From Eikenella exigua (lineage in GTDB: Bacteria > Pseudomonadota > Gammaproteobacteria > Burkholderiales > Neisseriaceae): 64,000 nucleotides of DNA. How positions within the stretch are numbered: position 1 is the first letter of the stretch; every line of letters starts with the position of its first letter. The position numbers were made by a program, and so were the translations under genes. The DNA lies in contig NZ_CP038018.1 of the NCBI RefSeq assembly GCF_008805035.1, positions 124,001 to 188,000 of the forward strand. The letters run 5' to 3'. Positions 24,848-32,596 of this stretch are shown here, piece after piece. Under the pieces are notes generated by a model. That model saw only the letters and a program-made list of their open reading frames with translations. It did not search any database and was not told where the DNA came from.

Positions 24848-25687
24848 TTATTTGACGTTGCGGTAGCGGTGGGCAATGCCTGGCAGTTCATCTTTGACGG
24901 CTGGGCAGAACAGGCGGCTGGTCTGACCTAGCCGCTGGAGTTCAAGATTGATGGCGGCTTGGGCTTCGTCTTCGTTGACGATGTCTAGGCAGCTGTCGTG
25001 CTCAAATTGGGTCTGGGTGTTTTTGAAGGCGGTTTGGTAGCGCTCCTCGGTGGCGGCATCGGGACGGCAGGCTTGGGTGAAGGCGGAGAGGTTGTTGCCA
25101 TCGACAACGTAGCGCAGGCATTGGGCTTTTGCGGCAGCGTGTTCGGCAGCTTGGGTGCTGTCTTGCGGGCTGTTGTCTTGTGGCTCGGGGTTAGGCTGCG
25201 GGCGCTCTTGGGTGTGGGCGGGTTGTTCGTTACCTTGCTGGCGGGTTGGCCGGCTGTGCCGGATTGGGGATTGGGTGGTGTTGTGTCCGGTATTGCGCTG
25301 CTGGCGGGCGTTTGTGCGGGTGTTGGCAGGTTTGGTTTCCTGTTGTTGGCGCGAGTGTGCCCGACCGGTGGCAGGCTTGTTGTTGTCGTGCTCCCTGCTT
25401 TGGCTGTTGCGACCACGGGCGGGTTTGGCTTCTTGCTGCTGGCGTGAGTTGGCGCGGCCGTTGGCTGGTTTGTTGCTGTCTTGGGTTCTGTTTTGACTGT
25501 TGCGGCCTCGCTGGGGTTTGTTGTCTTGCGGTTTGGAAGATGAGTTTCTGCCGGAGGAGGCGCGCTCTTGAGGCCTGCTCTGCGCGGGTTTGGATTGGGA
25601 TGCACGGCCGGATGAGGGTTTGGCGGGGGCCGCGATGGCGAGTGCGGGAAGGACGGCGGCAAGGGTGGCGAGGGTTTTGAGTTTCAT
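24848..25687 (-). CDS. Secreted protein with a long disordered repeat region and a four-cysteine domain
   Basis: The signal peptide (about 1-20) resembles that of its paralog (MKLKTLATLAAVLPALAIAA). Residues 22-185 are almost entirely Arg, Gln, Asn, Ser, Lys and Pro, strongly basic and surely disordered. This region includes two tandem 31-residue units at 60-90 and 91-121, both built on RGRNSQ, NKPA, GRA and SRQQQE. Residues 186-279 form the four-cysteine domain (C190, C207, C233, C261) shared with the downstream gene. A basic disordered arm of this kind could bind DNA, polysaccharide or cell wall, but that is inference. It lies 79 bases upstream of its paralog on the same strand. Confidence 0.8.
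   Translation of the reverse strand: MKLKTLATLAAVLPALAIAAPAKPSSGRASQSKPAQSRPQERASSGRNSSSKPQDNKPQRGRNSQNRTQDSNKPANGRANSRQQQEAKPARGRNSQSREHDNNKPATGRAHSRQQQETKPANTRTNARQQRNTGHNTTQSPIRHSRPTRQQGNEQPAHTQERPQPNPEPQDNSPQDSTQAAEHAAAKAQCLRYVVDGNNLSAFTQACRPDAATEERYQTAFKNTQTQFEHDSCLDIVNEDEAQAAINLELQRLGQTSRLFCPAVKDELPGIAHRYRNVK
25325..25510 (-). repeat. Two 93-base in-frame tandem repeats
   Basis: The units at 25418-25510 and 25325-25417 encode the two 31-residue repeats of the disordered arm. They differ at several positions (NSQNRTQDS against NSQSREHDN), so the duplication is not recent. Partial copies flank both sides. Confidence 0.7.
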
Positions 25688-25900
25688 GGAGTTTGCTTTA
25701 TGGCGTTGTGGGAAATGGGTTTGATGGATTTCAGGTAGCCTGTCAGCTATTTGGCTGCCCCCTAATCTACCGGATTGGGGCGCGGGAAGGCATATATCTG
25801 GCTACGGCCGGGGGCAGGATGTCGAATCATAGCGCAAGGCAGATGAGAAGGCGATAGTTATGATGGCTGTGCCCGTTTGAATTTTCAGGTAGCCTTTAAA

Positions 25901-27496
25901 TTATTCTTGCCGCTGCCACAACACAAATGCTTCATGCTTCTCGCGCGGGCGGTTGGCGCTGGCGAGTTCGGCGGCATCGGGCACGGATTCGTGGCGCAGG
26001 GTGGCGACGAAGCGGCAGTTTTCGCCTAAGGGGTAGCGGCCGTATTCCTGCCAGGCGTGACGTACTACGGGATGCCGCGCGGAAACGCAGGCATCGGCCG
26101 GCAGTTCGGCTTCCAGCCGCTGCACCACGGGGCGGTAACTTTTGGCCGCATCCAGCCAGGGCAGGAACAGGGTGAGGATGAGCGACCAGCACAGCGTGAG
26201 CCCGGCCGCCCAGTTGGTAACCGCCTGCCGGCCGCGCACGTATTTGCGCGTAATCGCCAAGAGCCACACCGGCGTGAACAACACGGCCACGATAACCGGG
26301 AAATAATCGATATCCCGCTGATAATACGGGCTGAAATAAGCTGCACGTTCGGCCAGCTTGGCCGGCCAGCCGAAGTTCATGGCGAAAAAGCCGAGCCACA
26401 CAAACAGCGCCAGCGAACCGAACGTCATGATGCCGAACCAGTTGAAAAACGCCGCCGCGCCGCGCCGCAACTGGTCGGCCTGTGCCGTTGCCGCCAACAC
26501 CAAAGGCGGCAACAGCAACATTAAATGGTCTTCCATGTGCTGCGGCGAGGCGGCCAGCACGAGGCCGAACACAGCCAGCCAAATCAGGCACAGGCTGTTC
26601 CAGCCGTGGCACGGCAGGCGGCGCTGGCGGTAGAGCGTCCACAAGGCCAGCGGCCAGGCCGGGAAGGCAAACCACAGCAGGTTTTTCAGATAATAAGCGG
26701 CGGAAAAACCGAAATCCAAGCGGGCGAAGCCGCCGAACGGCGCGAGCGCGTGATACCGCCACCACTGCAGGAAGGCCTCGTGCGACAAACCATTGAGCAC
26801 CAGCGGCCATACAAACAGCAGAGGCAGCGTCAGCCCTGCCGCCGCCAAAAGCGTGAGCCAGAAGCGTTTGTTGTGCCAATGCGAATCCAGCAGCAACAGC
26901 GCCGTGGTGAGCATCACGCCCAACAGCGGCAACAGGCTACCTGAAAGCGACAATACCGTCCAACCCAAGAGCGTGAGCACAATCGCCTTCACCGTTTTCT
27001 GCCGCGCCATTGCCAGCGCGTAGAAACTCAGGCTTAAGCCGCACAGGGTAACGATTTGCCCGCCGATGAAGTGGCTCATCATCAGCAGACCGGGGCAGCC
27101 GATCAGCACCAGCACCGCCGTACGCCCGTTGCGCCGCCCCAAAAGCATCCGTCCCGCGCCGCCCATGGCCGCGAGCGACACCGCCGCGAGCAAGGCGTTC
27201 ACCATGCGCACCGCCTCATACGGCGGCAGATGGCCGAACAGTTTCAAAAACAGCAGGGAAAGCCACATATACAGCGGCGGCACATCCCAAAACAGCGCCC
27301 CGCCATCCTGCGGCAGCCACCACTGCCCGCCCTCCGCCGCCTGCCGGATGACCGCATACACCAAGGTTTCGTCTTGCCACAAATCGTGCGCGAACACGCC
27401 CGGCCACAGCCAGACAAAAGCCAGCAGCAGCAAGAGCCAGGGCCGCTCGTAAGTGGGCGGTTCGGGGCGTTGCTCGGGCGGAACGTAGGTTAGCAT
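25901..27496 (-). CDS. ArnT/PMT-like membrane glycosyltransferase
   Basis: This 531-residue protein has about 10-12 membrane helices and the GT-C layout. The first periplasmic loop carries HDLWQDETLVYAVIRQ, where the D-E pair is the likely catalytic acid site. It is followed by the QWWLPQDGGALFWDVPPLY segment typical of the ArnT-like dolichyl-phosphate-mannosyltransferase family. A soluble C-terminal tail ends it. Such enzymes move a sugar from a polyprenyl phosphate to lipid A, another lipid or protein. The acceptor cannot be read here. I use the ATG at 27496 (MLTYVPPEQRPEPP), because the 15 codons upstream show no conservation-like character. A DUS inside encodes LSGSLLP. Confidence 0.85.
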   Translation of the reverse strand: MLTYVPPEQRPEPPTYERPWLLLLLAFVWLWPGVFAHDLWQDETLVYAVIRQAAEGGQWWLPQDGGALFWDVPPLYMWLSLLFLKLFGHLPPYEAVRMVNALLAAVSLAAMGGAGRMLLGRRNGRTAVLVLIGCPGLLMMSHFIGGQIVTLCGLSLSFYALAMARQKTVKAIVLTLLGWTVLSLSGSLLPLLGVMLTTALLLLDSHWHNKRFWLTLLAAAGLTLPLLFVWPLVLNGLSHEAFLQWWRYHALAPFGGFARLDFGFSAAYYLKNLLWFAFPAWPLALWTLYRQRRLPCHGWNSLCLIWLAVFGLVLAASPQHMEDHLMLLLPPLVLAATAQADQLRRGAAAFFNWFGIMTFGSLALFVWLGFFAMNFGWPAKLAERAAYFSPYYQRDIDYFPVIVAVLFTPVWLLAITRKYVRGRQAVTNWAAGLTLCWSLILTLFLPWLDAAKSYRPVVQRLEAELPADACVSARHPVVRHAWQEYGRYPLGENCRFVATLRHESVPDAAELASANRPREKHEAFVLWQRQE

Positions 27497-27568
27497 GGGA
27501 TGTTTGGCAGGAAATTCAAATTGGGCGCTATTGTATAGCAAAGTGCGGGGCGGGGGTGGATAGGCGGG

Positions 27569-27667
27569 AGGCTACCTGAAAATGGAGCGGCTACGAAGTG
27601 AGCATATGGCAGGGCAGGGTGGTGCTGTGCCGCCGTTTGGCTGCGTTTATCAGCTTTCAGGTAGCCT
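27569..27667 (-). terminator. Widely spaced DUS pair after the ligase gene
   Basis: AGGCTACCTGAAA (27569-27581) and TTTCAGGTAGCCT (27655-27667) bracket about 73 bases. The second arm is only seven bases past the stop at 27675. Confidence 0.45.
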
Positions 27668-27674
27668 GCCGGGT

Positions 27675-28482
27675 TCAGTTGGCGCGGCGCAGGTAGGTGG
27701 CGAAGCGGGGAGTGCCTTTGGCGGTGAAGCCGCGGTATTTGTAGGTGATGCGGCTGCCGATTGGCGGCGGGTTGCGGCGGTCGGCGTCTTTGAAACCGGA
27801 GCCGATGCGGAATTCGCCGGTCTCGTTGCGGCAGGACACGGCGCCGAGCAGGCCGGCGTTGCGGCCTTTGCCTTCGTGGTGGGCGGTAACGGTGCATTCC
27901 GCGTCATGCGCGCTTTTGAGCTTGAGCAGGTTGTCGCTGCGGCCGCCCTGGTAGGGGATATTGGGGTTACGCAGCATCACGCCCTCGCCGCCTTGGGCTT
28001 CGATTTGGCGCAGGAATTGTTGGGCATGGGCGGCATCGCGCACGGGGGTTTGCGGAATAACGGCGATTTTGGCCTGCGGGTGGGTGGCGAGGTGGCGCTG
28101 CACGAGGGCAAGACGCTGATACAGGTTGCCCGGGGCTTGGGGTGCATCGAAAACGTGCAGCTTGATGCCGTTCCAATCGCCGTTGGCGCTGCGGACGGCG
28201 GCGGAAATCTGCTCGAATGCGCCACGCCGGCTATAGAGCTCGCCATCGAGCGGATAGGGCGGGAAATCGCGGGTAAAACCGGCAGGCGGGGAGAAGGGGG
28301 TGGCCTTGGCGGCTGATGAGCCTGCGCCCATCCCAATAGGCGCGCACGCCATCAAGCTTTTCGCTCATCGCCCAGCCGGCAATGTTTTGGCCGCTGTATT
28401 CTTTGGCCAGGATAAGGTTGGGCGCGGCGTGCAGGGCGGGGGCGAGCAGAAGGACGGCGAGGAAGGGGAGGAGTGATTTCAT
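27675..28482 (-). pseudogene. ligE: LigE-type ATP-dependent DNA ligase with a frameshift
   Basis: LigE enzymes are minimal, exported ATP-dependent ligases found in competent proteobacteria, where they act on nicked DNA outside the cytoplasm. A signal peptide (MKSLLPFLAVLLLAPALHAA) is followed by LILAKEYSGQNIAGWAMSEK, with the adenylated lysine in SEKLDGVRAYWDG. The frame then breaks after LISRQGHP. Dropping one base from the C5 run complementary to 28296-28300 restores FSPPAGFTRDFPPYPLDGEL. The rest includes HVFDAPQAPGN, the motif GGEGVMLRNP and LLKLKS. With that correction the protein is about 268 residues, the family length. The break may be a true inactivation or a homopolymer error. Confidence 0.88.
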
Positions 28483-28511
28483 GGCGGTGCTTCGCTTGGA
28501 TGAGATAGTTA

Positions 28512-28574
28512 AGGCTACCTGAAAATGTTGGTTTTGGCGAGGCGGAAAGCCATTTTACAGTTTTCAGGTAGCCT
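28512..28574 (-). terminator. DUS pair after the YcxB-like gene
   Basis: AGGCTACCTGAAAA (28512-28525) and TTTTCAGGTAGCCT (28561-28574) lie between the YcxB-like gene and ligE on the minus strand. Confidence 0.6.
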
Positions 28575-28632
28575 GAAAGGGATATACGGCAGAAAACGCC
28601 TACCAATGCCTTGTATGGCCGGAATGGGGTTC

Positions 28633-29244
28633 TCAGGGGGTAGGCTGCTTTTGGGCGGCCTGCTGCCATGCAGTTACTTGCTCGATAAAACCTTGTTTTT
28701 CGGCTTCATCAGCAAAAATGCTGTGCGGCAGGACGATGAACGCGCTGCCGAAAATCAGGAGGATATCGCCCTTTACGGTTTGCACGCTGTCTAAAGTTGC
28801 CCAGCCGAACCATGATTCGTGCTGCTGCGGGTAAGTTTGGCGGCAGCCTGCGCTGTCGGCGCTGAAGCGGCTTTCGTGCAGCAGGTAGCTGCGGCAGTAG
28901 ATATATTTCAGGATTCGGCGGTTGAATATGCTGCTGATAATGCAGATCAGGAGAAAGCCGACTGCGACAATATTAACCGCTGTTGTGTTGGCATGTATGA
29001 TGGAGCCGAGCGTACCTTCGTCTAAATAGCATTCTTCCAGCAGGGCGGACAGTTGGGTTTGGTTGTGGAACAGCAGAAAAGACATCGCCAACACAATAAT
29101 GAGGAGCGGCAGATAAAAGCACAGCAGCGGCGAATATTTGCGCGGCGCGGTTTTGCTGTAATACCTCATCTGGGCATATGCGCCTTTCAGGTATTCCTCG
29201 GGCGTGGTCGGCACGGTGTAGCTGTATGTTAAGGGTTTGGACAT
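28633..29244 (-). CDS. YcxB-like membrane protein
   Basis: The protein has 203 residues, with GAGGA directly ahead of the ATG (MSKPLTYSYTVPTTPEEYLK). The N terminus resembles the YcxB/YcxB-like family: a short strand, the EEYLKG motif, then two membrane helices. These are LLCFYLPLLIIVLAMSFLLF at about residues 40-60 and AVNIVAVGFLLICIISSIF at about 90-110. A cytoplasmic domain follows with SWFGWATLDSVQTVKGDILL and a final FADEAEKQGFIEQV, which match the family C-terminal pattern. No function is established. The frame stays open further upstream only as the shadow of the neighbouring gene. Confidence 0.8.
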   Translation of the reverse strand: MSKPLTYSYTVPTTPEEYLKGAYAQMRYYSKTAPRKYSPLLCFYLPLLIIVLAMSFLLFHNQTQLSALLEECYLDEGTLGSIIHANTTAVNIVAVGFLLICIISSIFNRRILKYIYCRSYLLHESRFSADSAGCRQTYPQQHESWFGWATLDSVQTVKGDILLIFGSAFIVLPHSIFADEAEKQGFIEQVTAWQQAAQKQPTP

Positions 29245-29320
29245 GGGGTCCTCTGTTGGAATTTCGTTTATATTTGTTTGATTCTTAATTGATGCCCACA
29301 GGCTACCTGAAAGCGCGGTT

Positions 29321-29728
29321 TCAGCGCAATTTCTGCAAAAACGGATTAAACGCGATTTCCCACAAAAAGCCATCGGGGTCGGCGAGGTAGCCGCTGTAGC
29401 CGCCCCAGAACACTTTCTGCGGGGCTTTGATGATGTTGATGTTTTTTGCGGCAAACCCGGCAAACAGTGCGTCCACTTCGGCTTCGCTGCCCACGTTGTG
29501 CGCCAAGGTAAAGCGTGGGAAGCCGCTGCTTTGCTCCGGTATTTGTGCGTCGTGCGCCAGGGCGGCTTTGCCGAACAGGGCGAGCAGCAGCGCGTTTCCG
29601 GCCTGGAAAAATGCAATATTTTCGTTGCTGTCGGCCGTTTCCTGCCAGCCGAATACCTCCCGATAAAAACGGCGCGATTCGGCAAGGTCGGCCACACCGA
29701 GCGTAATGTAGTTGATATGTTGTTCCAT
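29321..29728 (-). CDS. VOC (glyoxalase-fold) family protein
   Basis: This 135-residue single-domain protein has the paired beta-alpha-beta-beta-beta fold of vicinal oxygen chelate proteins. Recognisable blocks are YITLGVADLAESRRFYREVF at the N terminus and GYSGYLADPDGFLWEIAFNP at the C terminus, where ADPDG and the final E are the metal or substrate positions. The first metal ligand, usually H or E early in the chain, is not obvious. The reaction is unknown; relatives include glyoxalases, dioxygenases and antibiotic-binding proteins. AAAAGGA precedes the ATG. A lone DUS lies at 29300, just after the stop. Confidence 0.88.
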   Translation of the reverse strand: MEQHINYITLGVADLAESRRFYREVFGWQETADSNENIAFFQAGNALLLALFGKAALAHDAQIPEQSSGFPRFTLAHNVGSEAEVDALFAGFAAKNINIIKAPQKVFWGGYSGYLADPDGFLWEIAFNPFLQKLR

Positions 29729-29760
29729 CGGTTTTCCTTTTGGCTGGAAGAGATATTGAG

Positions 29761-29799
29761 AGGCTACCTGAAAAGCGGTTCTGCGTTTTCAGGTAGCCT
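29761..29799 (-). terminator. DUS hairpin after the acyl-CoA dehydrogenase gene
   Basis: AGGCTACCTGAAAA (29761-29774) and TTTTCAGGTAGCCT (29786-29799) have an 11-base loop and follow the stop at 29815 on the minus strand. Confidence 0.7.
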
Positions 29800-29814
29800 T
29801 TGCCATGCCGCGCT

Positions 29815-31578
29815 TTACGACGAGGCGAAGGCTTCAAACGGCACGGCGAGCAGGGGTTCGGCACCTTGGCGGATGCGTTCGGCGCAGGCGTGGGCTTGGG
29901 GCAGAACGTAGGCGAGGTAGGCGCGGGCGGTGTGCTGCTGGGCTTGGCAGAATGCGCTGCCGAAGCGTGCTTCTGCATTGCGGGCGGCGAGGAAGTTTTG
30001 CGCCAGGGCAGCCGCGCCGAGGGTGAGGGAGATTTGCTCCAGATAGGCGGCGGCGTTTAGGGCGGTGGCGGCGGGGTTGGTTTCGTGCTGCTGCACGAGG
30101 AGGGCGGTGCTGCGTTCGGCCAATTCAAGGGCGCGCTGGAGCGGTTCGGCGGTGGCGGGCTCGATGGCGGTGAGCTCGTTGGCGGTCTGCTGGGCTTCGG
30201 CGAGCAGGGTGCGCACGAGGCTGCCTTTGTCGGACACGGTTTTGCGGGCGAGGTCGGCGGCCTGCACACCGTTGGTGCCTTCGTAGATGGCGGTGATGCG
30301 CACGTCGCGCACGAGCTGGGCGATGCCGGTTTCTTCTATATAGCCTGCGCCGCCGAATACTTGCATGGCCAGGTTGGAGAGCACGGTGCCGTTGTCGCTG
30401 CACCAGGCTTTAACGATGGGGATGAGGTAGTCGAGCCGGCCTTTGGCGGCTTTTTTGGCGGCGGGTTCGGGGTGTTGGTGCGAGGCATCGAGCGCGGCGG
30501 CGGCTTGAAGATACAGGGCGCGCTGGGCAGCGATGGTGGCTTTTTGCACCAGCAGCATACGGGCGACGTCGGGGTGGTGGATGATGGTGAGCGGGGTGCC
30601 GTCGGGCGCGCTGCCTTGGATGCGCTCGTGGGCGTAGGCCAGCGCGAGCTGGTAGGCGGCTTCGGCCACAGCGTGCCCTTCGATGCCCACGCCCAGGCGG
30701 GCGTGGCTCATCATAGTGAACATATAAAGCAGGCCGCGCCCGGCTTTGCCGATGAGGTAGCCTTCGGCTTCGTCGAACTGCATCACGCAGGTGGGGCTGG
30801 CGTGGATACCCATTTTGTGTTCGATGGCGGTGGCGGACACGCCGTTTCTCCCGCCGATGCTGCCGTCGGGCTGGATTTTGTATTTGGGCACGATAAACAG
30901 CGAAAGGCTTTTGATGCCGGAGGTGGTGCCGGGCAGGCGGGCGAGCACGAGGTGGATGATGTTTTCGGTCAGTTCGTGTTCGCCCCAGGTGATGAAGGTT
31001 TTCTGGCCGCTGATGCGGTAGCTGCCGTCTTCCTGCGGCACGGCTTTGGTGGCCACTTGGGAAAGGTCAGTGCCGGCCTGCGGCTCGGAGAGGTTCATGG
31101 TGCCGCTCCAGAGGCCTTGGCTCATTTTAGGCAGGAAGGTTTGCTTTTGCTCTTCGGAGCCGTGCTTGGCAATGGTTTCCACCGCGCCCACGGTGAGCAT
31201 GGGCAGCAGCGAGAGGGCGAGGTTGCCGCAGTAGTACATTTCTTCGCACGCGGCGGAAATCACCGCAGGCAGGCCTTGGCCGCCGTATTCCGCCGGGGCA
31301 CGCAGGCCGGGCCAGCCGGCTTCGCAGAAGGCTTGGTAGGCGGCGGCAAGGTCGGGATGGGTGACGACTTTGCCGTTTTCCAGGCGCGCGCCGTGCAAAT
31401 CGCCGGTGCGGCTGGTGGGCAGGAATACTTCTTCGCTGAACTTGGCGGCTTCTTCGATGATGGCGGCGGCGGTGTCTTCGTCCAGGCCGCTTTCGGCATA
31501 CCATTGGGCGATTTCGGCCAGGTTGCCGTGGGTTTGCAGGGCGAATAAGAGTTCGTTTACGGGGGCGCGGTAGGACAT
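29815..31578 (-). CDS. Acyl-CoA dehydrogenase, long form
   Basis: This is a flavoprotein that oxidises an acyl-CoA at the alpha-beta bond. The 587-residue chain is longer than the 380-residue core. It has EYGGQGLP, the flavin-contact region GTMNLSEPQAGTDLSQVATK, ISGQKTFITWGEH, and the catalytic-glutamate block VRDVRITAIYEGTNGVQAAD. A C-terminal helical extension of about 140 residues follows, as in the DmdC-like or AcdB-like subgroup. The acyl substrate is not evident, and no beta-oxidation neighbours are present. The frame runs 57 codons further upstream, but AAGGAG precedes the ATG at 31578 (MSYRAPVNELLF). A coding DUS-like word gives EGYLIGK. Confidence 0.93.
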   Translation of the reverse strand: MSYRAPVNELLFALQTHGNLAEIAQWYAESGLDEDTAAAIIEEAAKFSEEVFLPTSRTGDLHGARLENGKVVTHPDLAAAYQAFCEAGWPGLRAPAEYGGQGLPAVISAACEEMYYCGNLALSLLPMLTVGAVETIAKHGSEEQKQTFLPKMSQGLWSGTMNLSEPQAGTDLSQVATKAVPQEDGSYRISGQKTFITWGEHELTENIIHLVLARLPGTTSGIKSLSLFIVPKYKIQPDGSIGGRNGVSATAIEHKMGIHASPTCVMQFDEAEGYLIGKAGRGLLYMFTMMSHARLGVGIEGHAVAEAAYQLALAYAHERIQGSAPDGTPLTIIHHPDVARMLLVQKATIAAQRALYLQAAAALDASHQHPEPAAKKAAKGRLDYLIPIVKAWCSDNGTVLSNLAMQVFGGAGYIEETGIAQLVRDVRITAIYEGTNGVQAADLARKTVSDKGSLVRTLLAEAQQTANELTAIEPATAEPLQRALELAERSTALLVQQHETNPAATALNAAAYLEQISLTLGAAALAQNFLAARNAEARFGSAFCQAQQHTARAYLAYVLPQAHACAERIRQGAEPLLAVPFEAFASS

Positions 31579-31898
31579 GGAAGGCTCCTTTGTAGTAGGG
31601 AAAAGATACGGGCTAGCATAGCAAATCCGCGCGGGCTTGGGTATGGCGGGCGCGGGTTTTATGCGGCGGGGCTGATGGGCGGCAAAAGGCTGGTTGGAGT
31701 TGGAGGCTACCTGAAAACCTGTTTCTTCTCGCTGTGGGAGAGGCGGCAAGCCGCAGGTTTGCAGCGTTTGAACTCCGTTGAAGCGTGCGTTTCAGGTAGC
31801 CTTCAAGCAGCGGGATAGATGTTTACAATATCTTGTATTTTGTTACAATCCGATCATCGGCAATACCCTTATTCCCCTTTCCAAACAGGAGTGGCAAG
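31579..31898. other. Divergent gap with two DUS and the start of the DUF4189 duplication
   Basis: The 320 bases between the dehydrogenase and the DUF4189 gene hold a DUS at about 31704 and a complement at 31790-31802. From 31790 onwards the text is nearly identical to that upstream of the second DUF4189 gene at 61852. Confidence 0.6.
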
Positions 31899-32540
31899 AT
31901 GAAGCAAACCATGATGAACACGGCAGCGGGCGTATTGGTGGCGCTGCTGTTGGGCAGTGCGGGCTTGGCATATGCCAACCCCTATCCGGTTGGTTCGCAG
32001 CAATGGCACAACTTTAATGGCATCATGCAGTCGGAAGCAGATCGGATACAACGCGAGCGCAATGCCGTACGGCAACAGCCGATCAACCGCGGCCCCACCG
32101 CCGCTGAAATACGCGCCTGGGAGCAGCGCGAGGCGGAAGTGCAAGCACGTATCGCCCGTTTCCGCGCCACGCCGTTTTGGATGGCGTTGGCATGGAATTC
32201 TGATAAAAATACCATAGCATGGCCTGGCGGTTTTAGATCTGAGCAGCGAGCCATCGAACGAGCCAAACAGATCTGCTCTTCCCCCAATTGTCATGTATTT
32301 GCCACTTTCAACAATACTTGCGCCCATTTCGTTAGTGCGGTAGCCAAGCCGCGCTCGGTGCAGGATTTTTTTGTGGCCTACGATCGGGACGGCAACAGGG
32401 CGGTACGGAAAGCTGTTCAGGCCTGTGAGGCGGTGCATGGCAAGCGGGAAGACAGATGCTTCTCCTCCCTGCTGCGAACGCCGCATGGGGAAGGCATTTT
32501 CTGCGTGGGCTACGATTACAATCTTTACAATCAGCGCTAA
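31899..32540 (+). CDS. Secreted DUF4189-type protein, copy 1
   Basis: The 213-residue protein has a signal peptide (VLVALLLGSAGLAYA before NPYP) and a C-terminal domain of the DUF4189 type. That domain shows W-x-A-L-A-WN near the start, EQRAIERAKQIC, then CHVFATFNNTCAHFVSA, and several cysteines likely to pair. AGGAG lies upstream of the ATG at 31899; the frame is open 22 codons earlier but without support. It is nearly identical to a second copy at 61960-62601, with the main differences in two short blocks (QQPINRG against QQPTYSG, and NSDKNTIAW against NFEKDAIIW). Function is unknown. Confidence 0.88.
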   Translation: MKQTMMNTAAGVLVALLLGSAGLAYANPYPVGSQQWHNFNGIMQSEADRIQRERNAVRQQPINRGPTAAEIRAWEQREAEVQARIARFRATPFWMALAWNSDKNTIAWPGGFRSEQRAIERAKQICSSPNCHVFATFNNTCAHFVSAVAKPRSVQDFFVAYDRDGNRAVRKAVQACEAVHGKREDRCFSSLLRTPHGEGIFCVGYDYNLYNQR

Positions 32541-32559
32541 AACCTGCCGTTTGAGGCTG

Positions 32560-32594
32560 AAAGGCTACCTGAAAATACTTTTCAGGTAGCCTTT
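32560..32594. terminator. Convergent DUS hairpin
   Basis: AAAGGCTACCTGAAAA and TTTTCAGGTAGCCTTT with a three-base loop make a 16-base stem between the convergent ends of the DUF4189 gene and the SUKH-like gene. Confidence 0.8.
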
Positions 32595-32596
32595 GC

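Noticed and set aside
30085..31548. 487-codon open frame on the plus strand
   Set aside because: It is antisense to the acyl-CoA dehydrogenase, rich in Gly/His/Val/Phe, and has no motif. It reflects the codon bias of the real gene.
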